62,136 nucleotides of DNA, taken from assembly GCA_011523425.1 (NCBI GenBank), contig WTGU01000015.1, positions 8,685-70,820 on the forward strand, in the 5' to 3' direction. The stretch is from Alphaproteobacteria bacterium (lineage in GTDB: Bacteria > Pseudomonadota > Alphaproteobacteria > UBA828). The position numbers were made by a program, and so were the translations under genes. Shown in pieces: positions 1-10,212 of this stretch. Below the pieces are notes generated by a model, which did no database searches, was not told the DNA's origin, and saw only the letters and a program-made list of their open reading frames with translations. Each line of letters opens with the position of its first letter. Position 1 is the first letter of the stretch.

Positions 1-769
1 AGATCCACTCCTCGTTCACCGCGTCGTGCAGGCGCGGCACCACCCGCAGCACCTCCGTGCCCCGCGAATCGACCCGGATGTTGGAGCCCACGGCGTCGAG
101 CACGTCGATGGTCTCGGTGGTGCGCAGCTCCCACGAGCGGGCGACGAAGGCGTAGGGCTTGGAGGTGAGCGCGCCGACCGGGCAGAGGTCGATCATGTTG
201 CCGCTGAGCTCGGAGGTCACCGCCTTCTCGACGTAGGTGCCGACCTCCATGTGCTCGCCTCGGAAGACGGCGCCGAACTCCTCCACACCCGCGATCTCGT
301 CGGCGAAGCGGATGCAGCGCGTGCAGTGGATGCAGCGCGTCATGATGGTCTCGATCAGCGGCCCGACATCCTTGTCGCGCACGGCGCGCTTGCCCTCGTC
401 GAAGCGGCTGAAGTGCCGGCCGTAGGCCATGGCCTGATCCTGCAGGTCGCACTCACCGCCCTGGTCGCAGATCGGGCAGTCGAGCGGGTGATTGATGAGC
501 AGGAACTCCATCACCCCTTCCCGCGCCTTCTTGACCTGAGGCGTGTCGGTGCGGATCACCATGCCGTCCGCCGCCGGCATCGCGCAGGAGGCGATCGGCT
601 TGGGCGAACGCTCCATCTCCACCAGGCACATGCGGCAGTTGCCGGCGATCGAGAGCCGGTCGTGGTAGCAGAAGTGCGGGATCTCCTTGCCGGCCTGCAC
701 GCAGGCCTGCATCACGGTCGAGCCGGGCTCGACCGTGATCTCGGCGCCGTCGATGGTGAGCGTCGTCAT
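1..769 (-). CDS. nuoG: NADH-quinone oxidoreductase subunit G, 5' part only
   Basis: This is the first 256 codons of the large Fe-S subunit of complex I; the gene runs off the left edge of the window. It carries electrons from the FMN site of NuoF through a chain of Fe-S clusters in the peripheral arm. The visible part has the N-terminal 2Fe-2S ligands C34, C45, C48 and C62, then the [14 protein letters not shown] segment that binds a 4Fe-4S cluster, then [12 protein letters not shown] for the next cluster and the [14 protein letters not shown] segment. The ATG at 767-769 gives MTTLTIDG, the usual NuoG opening, 13 bases after the nuoF stop. The catalytically silent molybdopterin-like domain would lie outside the window. 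Confidence 0.95.
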   Translation of the reverse strand, partial: MTTLTIDGAEITVEPGSTVMQACVQAGKEIPHFCYHDRLSIAGNCRMCLVEMERSPKPIASCAMPAADGMVIRTDTPQVKKAREGVMEFLLINHPLDCPICDQGGECDLQDQAMAYGRHFSRFDEGKRAVRDKDVGPLIETIMTRCIHCTRCIRFADEIAGVEEFGAVFRGEHMEVGTYVEKAVTSELSGNMIDLCPVGALTSKPYAFVARSWELRTTETIDVLDAVGSNIRVDSRGTEVLRVVPRLHDAVNEEWI

Positions 770-782
770 CGCTCGCTCCCCC

Positions 783-2087
<1,305 letters not shown>

Positions 2088-2089
2088 GG

Positions 2090-2683
2090 TCAGAGCTCGG
2101 TCAGTGTGGTCGGGCCCGAGGCGGGCGCCGAGGTCTGGCGGCCGGTCTGCGAGCCGGGCGCGGGCGGGCTGTCGGCCCTGAAGGCGCGCAGGATCTCCCG
2201 CATGCGCGCGGGGTCCAGGTCCTCGTAGAAGTGATCGTTGATCTGGACCATGGGCGCGTTGACGCAGGCGCCGAGGCACTCGACCTCGGTGAGCGTGAAG
2301 AGCCCGTCCTCGGTGGTGCCGCCGAGGCCGATCCCGAGCTCGTCGCGGCAGGCGTCGCGCAGCGCATCCGCGCCGCGCAGCCAGCAGGGCGTGGTGCGGC
2401 AGAGCTGCACGTGGTAGCGGCCCACCGGCTCCAGGTTCAGCATGGTGTAGAAGGTCGCGACCTCGTAGACCCGGATCGGCGCCATGTCGAGCAGCGCGCC
2501 GACATGCTCCATCGCCGACCGCGAGATCCAGCCGCCGTTCTGCCGCTGCGCGAGGTCGAGCAGCGGCAGCACCGCGCTCGCCTGGCAGCCCGCCGGGTAC
2601 TTGGCGATGTGGGCATCCGCCTTCGCCCGGTTCTCGGGCGTGAAGGTGAAGGCCTCGGCGCCCTGGCTCGCTGCCGCCGTCAC
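2090..2683 (-). CDS. nuoE: NADH-quinone oxidoreductase subunit E (24 kDa, 2Fe-2S)
   Basis: This is the thioredoxin-fold 2Fe-2S subunit (cluster N1a) that sits beside NuoF in complex I. The four ligands are visible as C95 and C100 (CRTTPC) and C136 and C140 (CLGAC). The start is GTG, and it overlaps the nuoD stop in a GTGA arrangement, which points to translational coupling. The last 25 residues, rich in Ser, Thr, Pro and Ala, extend past the conserved domain. Such tails are common in alphaproteobacterial NuoE. Confidence 0.97.
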   Translation of the reverse strand: MTAAASQGAEAFTFTPENRAKADAHIAKYPAGCQASAVLPLLDLAQRQNGGWISRSAMEHVGALLDMAPIRVYEVATFYTMLNLEPVGRYHVQLCRTTPCWLRGADALRDACRDELGIGLGGTTEDGLFTLTEVECLGACVNAPMVQINDHFYEDLDPARMREILRAFRADSPPAPGSQTGRQTSAPASGPTTLTEL

Positions 2684-3858
2684 CGGTCGATCTCCCCGAA
2701 TACGATGTCCATGCTGGCGAGGTTGGCCACCGTGTCCGCCAGCATGTGGCCCCGGCTCATGTGGTCGAGCACCTGGAGGTGGGCGAAGCCCGGCGCCCTG
2801 ATCTTGCAGCGGTAGGGCCGGTTGGTGCCGTCGGCGACGAGATAGACGCCGAACTCTCCCTTCGGCGCCTCCACCGCGCGGTAGGCCTCGCCGGCCGGCA
2901 CGTGATAGCCCTCGGTGTAGAGCTTGAAGTGATGGATCAGCGCTTCCATCGATTCCTTCATCACCGCCCGGCTCGGCGGGGTGATCTTGTTGTCCTCGAC
3001 CTTGACCGGACCTTTCGGCATCTTTTCAAGGCATTGCGTGATGATCTTCACGCATTGCCGCATTTCTTCCATGCGGACGAGGTAGCGCTCGTAGCAATCG
3101 CCGTTGGTGCCGATGGGGATGCCGAAGTCGAGGTCGTTGTAGACCTCGTAGGGCTGGTTGCGCCGCAGGTCCCACGAGACTCCCGAGGCCCGCAGGACCG
3201 GCCCGGTGAGCCCCCAGTCGAAGGCCTCCTGCGGGCTCAGGATGCCGATGTCGACCGTCCGCTGCTTGAAGATGCGGTTCTCGGTGAGCACGTTCTCGAT
3301 GTCGTCGACGACCTTGGGGAAAGCCTCGTTCCACGCGCCGATATCGGCGAGCAGGTCGGACGGCAAATCGTAGGCGACACCGCCGGGGCGGAAGTAGGCG
3401 GCATGGAGGCGTGAGCCCGAGGCCCGCTCGTAGAACTCCATGGTGCGCTCGCGCTCCTCGAAGCCCCAGAAGAAGGGCGTCATCGCGCCGACGTCGAGCG
3501 CCATGGTGCAGATGTTCATGAGGTGGTTGGCGACGCGCGAGATCTCGCTGTAGAGCACCCGGATGTATTGCGCGCGCACGGGGATCTCGAGCCCGAGCAG
3601 GGCCTCGACGGCGAGCGCGTAGGCGTGCTCCTGGTTCATCGGCGCGACGTAGTCGAGCCGGTCGAAATAGGGGACCGCCTGCAGGTAGGTCTTGTACTCG
3701 ATCAGCTTCTCGGTGCCGCGGTGCAGCAGTCCGATATGCGGGTCCGCGCGCTCCACCACCTCGCCGTCCATCTCCAGCACGAGGCGCAGCACGCCGTGCG
3801 CCGCCGGATGCTGCGGCCCGAAGTTCACGGTCATGTTGCGGATCTGACGCTCGCTCAC
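2680..3858 (-). CDS. nuoD: NADH-quinone oxidoreductase subunit D (49 kDa)
   Basis: NuoD, with NuoB, forms the quinone-binding pocket where the peripheral arm meets the membrane arm of complex I. The 392-residue product is the usual length for a separate NuoD rather than a NuoCD fusion. It opens with [20 protein letters not shown], which carries the conserved histidines of the quinone site, and has the [16 protein letters not shown] segment. The start codon is GTG, two bases after the nuoC stop. The end overlaps the nuoE start. Confidence 0.97.
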   Translation of the reverse strand: MSERQIRNMTVNFGPQHPAAHGVLRLVLEMDGEVVERADPHIGLLHRGTEKLIEYKTYLQAVPYFDRLDYVAPMNQEHAYALAVEALLGLEIPVRAQYIRVLYSEISRVANHLMNICTMALDVGAMTPFFWGFEERERTMEFYERASGSRLHAAYFRPGGVAYDLPSDLLADIGAWNEAFPKVVDDIENVLTENRIFKQRTVDIGILSPQEAFDWGLTGPVLRASGVSWDLRRNQPYEVYNDLDFGIPIGTNGDCYERYLVRMEEMRQCVKIITQCLEKMPKGPVKVEDNKITPPSRAVMKESMEALIHHFKLYTEGYHVPAGEAYRAVEAPKGEFGVYLVADGTNRPYRCKIRAPGFAHLQVLDHMSRGHMLADTVANLASMDIVFGEIDR

Positions 3859-3860
3859 GG

Positions 3861-4487
3861 TCAGCGCTCCGCCTCGCCGGCTTCGTCGTCCACCTTCTCG
3901 TCGCCAGGGAGCGGATAGGACGCGCCTTCCCAGGGACTGAGAAAGTCGAAGCGCCGGAACTCCTGGGTCAGCTTGACCGGCTCGTACACCACGCGCTTCT
4001 GCTCAGAGTCGTAGCGGAGCTCGACATAGCCGGTGAGCGGAAAGTCCTTGCGCAGCGGATGGCCGTCGAAGCCGTAGTCCGTCAGCAGCCGCCGCAGGTC
4101 GGGATTGCCGGCGAAGTGGATGCCGTAAAGGTCCCAGGTCTCGCGCTCCCACCAGCCTGCGGCGGGATAGACATCCACCGCCGAAGGCACCGGCTGGTCG
4201 TCGTTGACGCCGATCCTGAGCCGCAGCCGCCGATTGTGGCTGATGCTGAGCAGGTGATAGACGACATCGAAGCGCGGGTCGCGCTCCGGATAATCGACGC
4301 CGCAGAGGTCGATGAGCTGCTCGAAGCGGCAGCGCGGGTCGTCCTTCAGGAACTTGAGGACCCGCACCACCTGATCGGCGCGCGCATCGACCGCAAGCTC
4401 GTCGCGCCGAACCTCGGCCGCGAACACGTAGTCGCTGAGACTCGTCGCCACGTGCTCGCCGAGATCGCGCAGGCCGGCCGTATCCAT
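3861..4487 (-). CDS. nuoC: NADH-quinone oxidoreductase subunit C (30 kDa)
   Basis: This is a structural subunit of the peripheral arm, binding NuoD and NuoB. The 208-residue protein has the family signature [20 protein letters not shown] followed by [20 protein letters not shown]. The ATG at 4485-4487 gives [14 protein letters not shown]. Longer upstream readings in this frame run into nuoB and show no family similarity. It sits 29 bases after the nuoB stop. Confidence 0.96.
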   Translation of the reverse strand: MDTAGLRDLGEHVATSLSDYVFAAEVRRDELAVDARADQVVRVLKFLKDDPRCRFEQLIDLCGVDYPERDPRFDVVYHLLSISHNRRLRLRIGVNDDQPVPSAVDVYPAAGWWERETWDLYGIHFAGNPDLRRLLTDYGFDGHPLRKDFPLTGYVELRYDSEQKRVVYEPVKLTQEFRRFDFLSPWEGASYPLPGDEKVDDEAGEAER

Positions 4488-4516
4488 CCCCTCGCCCGCT
4501 CCGCTCAACCCGCGCG

Positions 4517-5071
4517 TCAGCGCGCGATGGTCCCCGTGCGCCTGATCTTCCGCTGCAATTGCATGATGCCGTAGAGCAGCGCCTCGGCCGTGGGCGGACA
4601 GCCGGGAACGTAGACATCGACAGGGACGACACGGTCGCAACCGCGCACGACCGAATAGGAATAGTGATAGTAGCCGCCGCCGTTGGCGCAGCTTCCCATC
4701 GAGATGACGTAACGGGGCTCGGGCATCTGGTCGTAGACCCGGCGGAACGCGGGCGCCATCTTGTTGCAGAGCGTGCCGGCCACGATCATCACGTCCGACT
4801 GGCGCGGGCTCGCGCGCGGCACCATGCCGATCCGGTCGATGTCGTAGCGCGAGGCGATGGTCTGCATGAACTCGACCGCGCAGCAGGCAAGGCCGAAGGT
4901 CATCGGCCAGAGCGAGCCGGTGCGCGCCCAATTGATGATGCTGTCGAGCTGGGCGACGACGAAGCCCTTGTCGTTCAGCTCGTCGGTGACGAGCGAGAGC
5001 GCCTGGTCCTGGGCGGCGCCTGCTGGCAGCGGCTTGCCCGGCAGGCCGACGGTCGTGGTCCCTACTCCCAT
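4517..5071 (-). CDS. nuoB: NADH-quinone oxidoreductase subunit B (PSST, cluster N2)
   Basis: NuoB carries cluster N2, the last Fe-S centre before ubiquinone. The four cysteine ligands are visible: the tandem pair C63-C64 ([10 protein letters not shown]), C128 ([12 protein letters not shown]) and C158 ([11 protein letters not shown]). The product is 184 residues. The ATG at 5069-5071 lies inside the end of nuoA, giving a 10-base overlap. Confidence 0.97.
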   Translation of the reverse strand: MGVGTTTVGLPGKPLPAGAAQDQALSLVTDELNDKGFVVAQLDSIINWARTGSLWPMTFGLACCAVEFMQTIASRYDIDRIGMVPRASPRQSDVMIVAGTLCNKMAPAFRRVYDQMPEPRYVISMGSCANGGGYYHYSYSVVRGCDRVVPVDVYVPGCPPTAEALLYGIMQLQRKIRRTGTIAR

Positions 5072-5436
5072 TCCAGCGCGCCCTTCTTCCACTCGTAGAC
5101 GAAGCCGATGGTGAGCAGCCCGAGGAAGACGACCATCGACCAGAAGCCGTAGAGCCCGATCTCGCTGAACGAGACGGCCCACGGAAACAGGAAGGCGACC
5201 TCCAGATCGAAGATGATGAAGAGGATCGCCACCAGATAGAAGCGCACGTCGAAGCGGCCGCGCGCATCCTCGAAGGCGTCGAAGCCGCACTCGTAGGCGG
5301 TGATCTTGTCCCGATCGGGCCGCTGCGGCGCGAGGATGTAGGAGCCCGCGATGGCGGCTATGGCCATCACGCCGGCGATGCCGAGGAAGATGACGATGGG
5401 CAGATACTCGAGGAGGAGCGACGTCGACGCGGTCAT
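5062..5436 (-). CDS. nuoA: NADH-quinone oxidoreductase subunit A
   Basis: This small membrane subunit sits at the junction of the two arms of complex I. The 124 residues hold three predicted transmembrane helices, near residues 10-32, 67-87 and 93-115, with the conserved loop [23 protein letters not shown] between the first and second. It is the first gene of the nuo operon visible here. The ATG at 5434-5436 ([13 protein letters not shown]) is chosen because the 30 codons upstream in frame are Arg-rich and unlike the family. Confidence 0.95.
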   Translation of the reverse strand: MTASTSLLLEYLPIVIFLGIAGVMAIAAIAGSYILAPQRPDRDKITAYECGFDAFEDARGRFDVRFYLVAILFIIFDLEVAFLFPWAVSFSEIGLYGFWSMVVFLGLLTIGFVYEWKKGALEWE

Positions 5437-5607
5437 CGGCCTCAGCCCATCCGCCCGGCGGGCGCGACCGGCACGCTGCGCGCGTCGTCCCTGCGGTGCC
5501 CTCGCCAGAGCCCCCACCGGCCGCACCCGAAGCCCGAACCCTGCATCAAATCGGCACTCCGTTGCAGCCCCTGTGGTCCCGGCTCCGAAATCAGCGCACC
5601 AGGGAAA

Positions 5608-5686
5608 TGGCGGGAGTGACGGGACTCGAACCCGCGACCTCCGGCGTGACAGGCCGGCGCTCTAAACCAGGCTGAGCTACACCCCC
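5608..5686 (-). tRNA. tRNA-Asp (GTC)
   Basis: Read on the minus strand the cloverleaf folds fully. The acceptor is GGGGGTG paired with CACTCCC. The anticodon stem CCGGC/GCCGG encloses the loop CTGTCAC with anticodon GTC. The T arm is GCGGG TTCGAGT CCCGT. Discriminator G is followed by an encoded CCA at 5608-5610. It lies about 170 bases upstream of nuoA on the same strand. Confidence 0.96.
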
Positions 5687-5866
5687 GACGGATCCGGCGG
5701 CGTGCCATCGCCGCGCCGGCCGTCCCCATGTAGAGCAGGGGTCCGGCGGGGTCAAGCCGCTTGGCCGCGCCCCGCAAGGGAGAGGGAACGCAGGCAGCAC
5801 GACGGCCGGCGCACGGTCATGGCGCCGGCGTCTCGCGCGGGGTACGGATGGCGCCCGGCGGGCGCC

Positions 5867-5942
5867 TGGTGGGCGGTGACGGGCTCGAACCGCCGACCTC
5901 TTGGGTGTAAACCAAGCGCTCTCCCGACTGAGCTAACCGCCC
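5867..5942 (-). tRNA. tRNA-Val (TAC)
   Basis: The minus strand folds as a tRNA with acceptor GGGCGGT/ACCGCCC, D stem GCTC/GAGC, anticodon stem CTTGG/CCAAG around TTTACAC (anticodon TAC) and T arm GGCGG TTCGAGC CCGTC. Discriminator A is followed by an encoded CCA at 5867-5869. It lies between hupB and tRNA-Asp, all on the minus strand. Confidence 0.97.
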
Positions 5943-6063
5943 GCGCCTATACCGTTCCTGCCCGACGCCGCCTGCGCATGCGGGCAGGGGCGTCCCCGGC
6001 CGGGTGTGCGGCGCCGGTGGAGGGCGCGACGCAGGGCGCCGCGCCGGCCGGTGGCAGCGGCGG

Positions 6064-6339
6064 TCAGGAGTTGACCGCGTCCTTGAGGGACTTGCCGGCC
6101 TTGAACTTGGGCTGCCTCGAGGCGGGAATCGAGATGGCTTCGCCGGTGCGCGGGTTGCGTCCGCTCGTGGCTTTGCGGTGCGCGACGCTGAACGAACCGA
6201 ATCCCGCCAGCCGGACATCGGAGCCGCTGCGAAGCGTATCCGTGATGGTGTCGAACACGCCGTCCACCGCGCGCGAGGCATCGGCGTTGGAGATGCCGGC
6301 GCTGCTTGCAACAGCCTTGATGAGCTCAGCCTTGTTCAT
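6064..6339 (-). CDS. hupB: HU-family DNA-binding protein
   Basis: This is a 91-residue histone-like nucleoid protein that binds and bends DNA as a dimer. The HU signature is complete: GFGSFSVAHRKATSGRNPRT, the beta-arm that enters the minor groove, after the dimerisation helices MNKAELIKAVASSAG and ASRAVDGVFDTITDTL. The length and lack of extra arms fit HU rather than IHF. It is transcribed towards tRNA-Val. The upstream 320 bases hold a tandem 22-bp repeat that could act as an operator. Confidence 0.97.
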   Translation of the reverse strand: MNKAELIKAVASSAGISNADASRAVDGVFDTITDTLRSGSDVRLAGFGSFSVAHRKATSGRNPRTGEAISIPASRQPKFKAGKSLKDAVNS

Positions 6340-6662
6340 TGCTCGCCCCCCCTTTCGCTCCTAGTGCAAGGAATATCAACGCGTGCGAGTAGCGACTCGA
6401 CGGGGGAAGTGTGGGCATGCCGATGCATGTCGTCAACGGTCACGACACTGTCATCGTGGCGTCACGACGCGGTCATCGTGGCGCCGCGGCACGTTCGGAA
6501 CGGCGGGGTGTGGCCTGCGTCCTCACGCTCTCACCGGATCGGTGCGGGAGCATTCGCCGCACACCGCAACGACGCGGAACGGTGGATGCCCGTTGCGCAT
6601 TGCGACGGCTCGGGGCATGAGGGGCCGCGCAATGAGGATGACCACCTGAGGGGAGACAGCGC
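6340..6662. other. Divergent intergenic region between hupB and a quinone-oxidoreductase gene
   Basis: This 323-base gap must hold the promoters of both flanking genes. It contains two tandem 22-bp repeats (listed separately). A TTGACG hexamer reads towards hupB just beyond the repeats, without a convincing -10 box at 17 bases. A good ribosome site, GGGGAGA at about 6650-6656, precedes the plus-strand gene. I see no coding potential or RNA structure in the rest. Confidence 0.6.
6439..6482. repeat. Two tandem 22-bp repeats, possible operator
   Basis: Two adjacent 22-base units (6439-6460 and 6461-6482) differ at only two positions. Each starts GTCACGAC and ends GTCATCGTGGC. Within each unit the arms CACGA and TCGTG form an inverted repeat separated by eight bases, the shape expected for a dimeric regulator site. 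A period near two helical turns would put both sites on the same DNA face. The location between divergent genes supports a regulatory role, but no regulator is identified. Confidence 0.5.
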
Positions 6663-7634
6663 ATGAAGGCGGTGGTGCTGACCGGCGAGGGGCTCGCGCT
6701 GCGCGAGGTGCCCGTGCCCGAACCCAAGCCCAACGAGGTTCTGGTCAAGGTCGCGGCCAGCGGGCTGAACCGCGCGGACCTGATCATGGCGGCGGGCCGG
6801 CCCCATGGAGCGCTCGGCGGCGCCGGCGCGGTCGCCGGGCTCGAATGGGCCGGCGAGGTCGTCGAGGTCGGCGCCGAAGTGCCGGAGTTCCGGCCGGGCG
6901 ATCGGGTGATGTGCTCGGGCGCCGGCGGCTACGCCGAGTACGCCGTCACCGACTGGGGCCGGGTGTGCCCCCTGCCCCGCGCTGCTCCTGGCCCGGTGGA
7001 CGCGGCGACGTTGCCGATCGCGCTCCAGACCATGCACGACGCGCTGGTCACCAACGGCCGGCTCGCGGCGGGCGAATCGGTGCTGATCCAGGGCGCGAGC
7101 TCCGGCGTCGGGCTCATGGCGATCCAGATCGCCCGCCTCAAGGGCGCCGGCACGATTCTCGCTACCTCGCGCGACGCGGACCGGCGCACCCGGCTCACGG
7201 AGTTCGGCGCGGACCTGGCGCTGGACCCCGGCGATCCGGCCTGGGTGGAGCAGGCGCGCGACGCCACCGGCGGCAGGGGCGTGGACCTCACCATCGACCA
7301 GGTCTCCGGCAGCCTCGCCAACCAGACCATGCAGACGGCTGCGGTGCTGGGGCGGATCGTCAACGTCGGCCGCCTCGGCGGCTTCAGCGCCGAGTTCGAC
7401 TTCGACCTGCACGCGCTGAAGCGGATCGCCTATGTCGGTGTGACCTTCCGCACCCGCAGCATCGAGGAGGTGCGCGCCATCAACGCCGCCATGCGCGCCG
7501 ACATCTGGGAGGCGGTGGAGAGCGGCGCGCTGAGCCTGCCCATCGACCGCACCTTCCCGCTCGAGCAGGCGGCAGAAGCCCAGGCTCACATGCGCGCCAA
7601 CGCGCACTTCGGCAAGATCGTCCTCACCGTCTGA
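6663..7634 (+). CDS. NAD(P)H:quinone oxidoreductase-like medium-chain reductase
   Basis: This is a 323-residue zinc-independent medium-chain dehydrogenase/reductase of the quinone oxidoreductase group (Qor/PIG3 type), which uses NADPH to reduce quinones or activated enones in the cytosol. The N-terminal GroES-like domain has LNRADLIMAAGR and the GLEWAGEVVEVG segment. The nucleotide-binding fold carries GASSGVGLMAIQIAR. The structural and catalytic zinc cysteines of alcohol dehydrogenases are absent, which fits the quinone reductase branch. The ATG is preceded by GGGGAGA. It is transcribed alone and faces the carbamoylase gene. The true substrate is not shown. Confidence 0.85.
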   Translation: MKAVVLTGEGLALREVPVPEPKPNEVLVKVAASGLNRADLIMAAGRPHGALGGAGAVAGLEWAGEVVEVGAEVPEFRPGDRVMCSGAGGYAEYAVTDWGRVCPLPRAAPGPVDAATLPIALQTMHDALVTNGRLAAGESVLIQGASSGVGLMAIQIARLKGAGTILATSRDADRRTRLTEFGADLALDPGDPAWVEQARDATGGRGVDLTIDQVSGSLANQTMQTAAVLGRIVNVGRLGGFSAEFDFDLHALKRIAYVGVTFRTRSIEEVRAINAAMRADIWEAVESGALSLPIDRTFPLEQAAEAQAHMRANAHFGKIVLTV

Positions 7635-7654
7635 GCGAGGGGCGCGCGGGCGCC

Positions 7655-7670
7655 CGCCGGCGCGCCGGCG
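7655..7670. terminator. Perfect GC palindrome between convergent genes
   Basis: The core GCCGGCGCGCCGGC at 7656-7669 is a perfect palindrome, extended by one C-G pair on each side. It lies in the 42-base gap where the quinone reductase and the carbamoylase genes converge. There is no T tract and no loop, so it is not a textbook intrinsic terminator. The same 14-mer occurs at the htpG/DUF1223 convergent junction (27291-27304), which is why it is listed. Confidence 0.4.
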
Positions 7671-7676
7671 CTCTCC

Positions 7677-8624
7677 TCAGGCGGGCGGCGGCTCCGCGCC
7701 GGTGCGACTGCTGATGAGGCCGTAGTGCTCGATCCGCCGGTGGGCGGCGAAGTCGAAGATGGTGTCGCGGATATAGGTGCCGCGCTCGAGATCGACCGGC
7801 GCGGCGATCACCTCGTCGCCCTCGCCCTGGGCCAGGGCCACGATTTCGCCTGTGGGCGCGATGATGCAGCTCCCGCCCATGTGGTGGATCCCCTCCTCCA
7901 TGCCGGCCTTGGCCGCCGCCACCACCCACGTGCCGTTCTGGTAGGCGCCGGCCTGCATGGAGAGGTGGTTGTGGAACATGCCGAGGTGGGGCGCCTCCAC
8001 GCCCTTGGCGAAGGGATTGGTGCTCGGCGTGTTGTAGCCGAGCATGACGAGCTCTACGCCCTGCAGGCCCATGACCCGGTAGGTCTCGGGCCAGCGACGG
8101 TCGTTGCAGATGCACATCCCCATCACGCCGTCCATGGCGCGGAACACGGGAAAGCCGAGGTCGCCGGGCTCGAAGTAGCGCTTCTCAAGATGCTGATGGG
8201 GCTGGCCGGGCTGCGGCTCGGCATGGCCGGGGATATGGACCTTGCGATACTTGCCCGCGATCCTGCCCTCGCGATCGACCAGGATGGCCGTGTTGAAGTA
8301 GCGCTTGAAGCCATCGTCCTGGGTGGCCATTTCCGCGTAGCCGAGATGAAAGCCGACCCCGAGCTCCGCAGCCGCCGCGAACAGCGGCTGGGTCTCGTTG
8401 TTCGGCATCTCGGTCTCGAAGTAGCTGTCGAGCTCTTCAGCGTCGTCGATGACCCAGCGCGGGAAGAAGGTCGTCAGCGCGAGCTCCGGGAACACCACCA
8501 GCGTGGCGCCTGCAGCGTGCGCCTGGTTGAGCATCGCGATCAGCCGGTCGACCACCTGGGTGCGCGCATCAGTGCGCTGGACCGGCCCCATCTGTGCTGC
8601 GGCGACGGTGATCTGCCTCGACAT
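7677..8624 (-). CDS. N-carbamoyl-D-amino-acid hydrolase (nitrilase superfamily)
   Basis: The enzyme hydrolyses the carbamoyl group from N-carbamoyl-D-amino acids, giving the D-amino acid, CO2 and ammonia. The 315-residue product follows the known D-carbamoylase sequence closely along its length, including FPELALTTFFPRW, GKYRKVHIPGH, QHLEKRYFEPGDLGFPVF and CICNDRRWPE. The catalytic triad is E47, K128 and C173. Start ATG at 8622-8624 (MSRQITVAAAQMG); earlier in-frame codons lack similarity. A D-hydantoinase, the usual pathway partner, is not in the window. Two unrelated ATP-dependent hydantoinase-type HyuA genes are found further along. It is divergent from metZ. Confidence 0.85.
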   Translation of the reverse strand: MSRQITVAAAQMGPVQRTDARTQVVDRLIAMLNQAHAAGATLVVFPELALTTFFPRWVIDDAEELDSYFETEMPNNETQPLFAAAAELGVGFHLGYAEMATQDDGFKRYFNTAILVDREGRIAGKYRKVHIPGHAEPQPGQPHQHLEKRYFEPGDLGFPVFRAMDGVMGMCICNDRRWPETYRVMGLQGVELVMLGYNTPSTNPFAKGVEAPHLGMFHNHLSMQAGAYQNGTWVVAAAKAGMEEGIHHMGGSCIIAPTGEIVALAQGEGDEVIAAPVDLERGTYIRDTIFDFAAHRRIEHYGLISSRTGAEPPPA

Positions 8625-8830
8625 CGGCTCCTCCCTGCGTGAGGCGACCCGCCTGCACCGGCCTGCGACGGCGGCGCTACGGCCGCCGCGCTGAGGCGCG
8701 CCGCCATCCGGCATGATAGGGCGCGCGCCATGTCGCGCCAAGGCGCAGCACCCTCCCGCCCCGCGCCACGGCGAGGCGGGAGGAGCCTGACGCTTGACGC
8801 GCGCGCCGAGCCGTGGTCTCTGGTCGATCG

Positions 8831-8886
8831 ACGTGGCGATTTGAGCGACCGGCTTGCGGCCACGCTAAACATGCGCGCTAAAAGGT
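8831..8886 (+). promoter_or_regulatory. SAM-II (SAM-alpha) riboswitch
   Basis: The element matches the SAM-II consensus of alphaproteobacterial met genes: CGTGG, then GATTTGA, then CCGGCTTGC, the closing CCACG, the A-rich segment CTAAAC, and the terminal GCTAAAAGG. CGTGG (8832-8836) pairs with CCACG to form P1, and the 3' GCTAAA strand completes the H-type pseudoknot around S-adenosylmethionine. It lies 43 bases upstream of metZ, a methionine-synthesis gene, which fits repression when SAM is abundant. A TTGACG hexamer at 8794-8799 could be the -35 box. Identification is by eye, not by covariance search. Confidence 0.88.
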
Positions 8887-8897
8887 CGATGGGAGGG

Positions 8898-8924
8898 ACC
8901 CCGGCCAGCGCGGCCGGGGTTTTT
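8898..8924 (+). terminator. Intrinsic terminator between the SAM-II riboswitch and metZ
   Basis: CCCCGGCC (8899-8906) and GGCCGGGG (8912-8919) form an eight-pair stem with a five-base loop, closed by an additional A-T pair and followed by five T residues. Together with the upstream SAM-II aptamer this is a typical attenuator layout. The G run of the 3' arm lies nine bases before the metZ ATG, so the hairpin may also hide the ribosome site. How the aptamer would open the stem is not visible. Confidence 0.85.
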
Positions 8925-8928
8925 GCGT

Positions 8929-10128
8929 ATGGGGAGGAAGGAACGCGAGCGAGCGTGGGCACCCGCCACCCAACTGGTGCGTGGCGGGAGCGAGCGCTCG
9001 CAGCACGGAGAGACGAGCGAGGCCCTCTATCTGACCTCGGGCTTCGTCTACGACAGCGCGGCCCAGGGCGATGCGCGGACGGCGGACGAGGAGGAGGGCT
9101 ATGTCTACGGCCGCTTCGGCAACCCGACCGTCACCATGTTCGAGGAGCGGCTCGCGCTGATCGAGGGCGCCGACGCCTGCCGGGCGACCGCGACCGGCAT
9201 GGCGGCGCTCTTCGCGGCCCTCATGAGCCAGCTGCGCGCCGGCGATCATGTGGTCGCCTCCCGCGTCATGTTCGGCGCCTGCCACGTGATGATCGACCAG
9301 TTGCTGCCGCGCTATGGGATCGAGACCGACCTCGTGGACGGCACGGACCTCGACGCCTGGGAGCGGGCGCTCAGGCCCGAGACCCGTTGCGTCTTCATCG
9401 AGAGTCCCGGCAACCCGACCATGGCCATCGTCGACATCGCCGCGGTCTCGGCACTGGCGCACGCGGTGGGCGCCCGCGTCATCGTCGACAACGTGCTCGG
9501 CATGCCGCTGGTGCAGCGCCCCCTCGCCCACGGCGCCGACATCGTGATCTACTCGACCACCAAGCATGTCGACGGCCAGGGCCGCTGCCTCGGTGGCGCC
9601 ATCCTGGGCAGCGACGATTTCATCACGGACGAGCTGGTGCCCTTCATGCGCACCACGGGTCCCGTCATGAGCCCCTTCAACGCCTGGGTGATGCTCAAGG
9701 GGCTGGAGACGCTGGAGCTCAGGACGGCCCGCATGTGCGAGACGGCGGCGCGACTCGCCGCCGTGCTCGAACGCCACCCGGCGCTTGCCGCCGTCCACTA
9801 TCCGGGGCTGCCCAGCCATCCTCAGCACGCGCTCGCCGCACGACAGATGAGCCGGGGCGGCAGCGTGCTGGCGCTCGACCTCCGGGGCGGCCGGGAGGCG
9901 GCTTTCCGCTTTCTCGATTCGCTCGCGCTGATCGACATCTCGAACAATCTGGGCGACGCCAAGAGCCTCGCCACCCATCCGGCCAGCACCACCCATCAGA
10001 AGATCGGCGCCGAGGCCCGCGCCGCGCTGGGAATCGGCGACGGCCTCGTGCGTCTCTCGGTCGGGCTCGAGGCGGAGTCCAACCTCTGGGCCGATCTGGA
10101 GCAGGCGCTTCATGCCGCAGCGGCCTGA
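8929..10128 (+). CDS. metZ: O-succinylhomoserine sulfhydrylase
   Basis: This PLP enzyme converts O-succinylhomoserine and sulfide to homocysteine, the direct-sulfhydrylation route to methionine. The roughly 400-residue protein has the Cys/Met-metabolism fold: YGRFGNPTVTMFEERLA, ATATGMAALFA for phosphate binding, and YSTTKHVDGQGR with the PLP lysine. The opening WAPATQLVRGGSERSQHGETSEALYLTSGFVYDS matches MetZ proteins rather than MetB or MetY. The ATG at 8929 is preferred; a TTG at 8923 lies in the terminator T tract. No separate Shine-Dalgarno exists except the GGGG of the terminator arm. The SAM-II element upstream supports the assignment. Confidence 0.92.
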   Translation: MGRKERERAWAPATQLVRGGSERSQHGETSEALYLTSGFVYDSAAQGDARTADEEEGYVYGRFGNPTVTMFEERLALIEGADACRATATGMAALFAALMSQLRAGDHVVASRVMFGACHVMIDQLLPRYGIETDLVDGTDLDAWERALRPETRCVFIESPGNPTMAIVDIAAVSALAHAVGARVIVDNVLGMPLVQRPLAHGADIVIYSTTKHVDGQGRCLGGAILGSDDFITDELVPFMRTTGPVMSPFNAWVMLKGLETLELRTARMCETAARLAAVLERHPALAAVHYPGLPSHPQHALAARQMSRGGSVLALDLRGGREAAFRFLDSLALIDISNNLGDAKSLATHPASTTHQKIGAEARAALGIGDGLVRLSVGLEAESNLWADLEQALHAAAA

Positions 10129-10212
10129 GTCCGTGCCGCCCTCGATCCACTCTGGCGCCGGCCGCTGCGCGCGACTAGGATTCGCCGGGCGGCACCGCCG
10201 CGGGTCCCAGGG

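Noticed and set aside
7677-8624. Grouping the carbamoylase with the HyuA/HyuB genes as one hydantoin pathway
   Set aside because: They lie more than 30 kb apart, and HyuA/HyuB-type enzymes are not the D-hydantoinase that feeds this carbamoylase.
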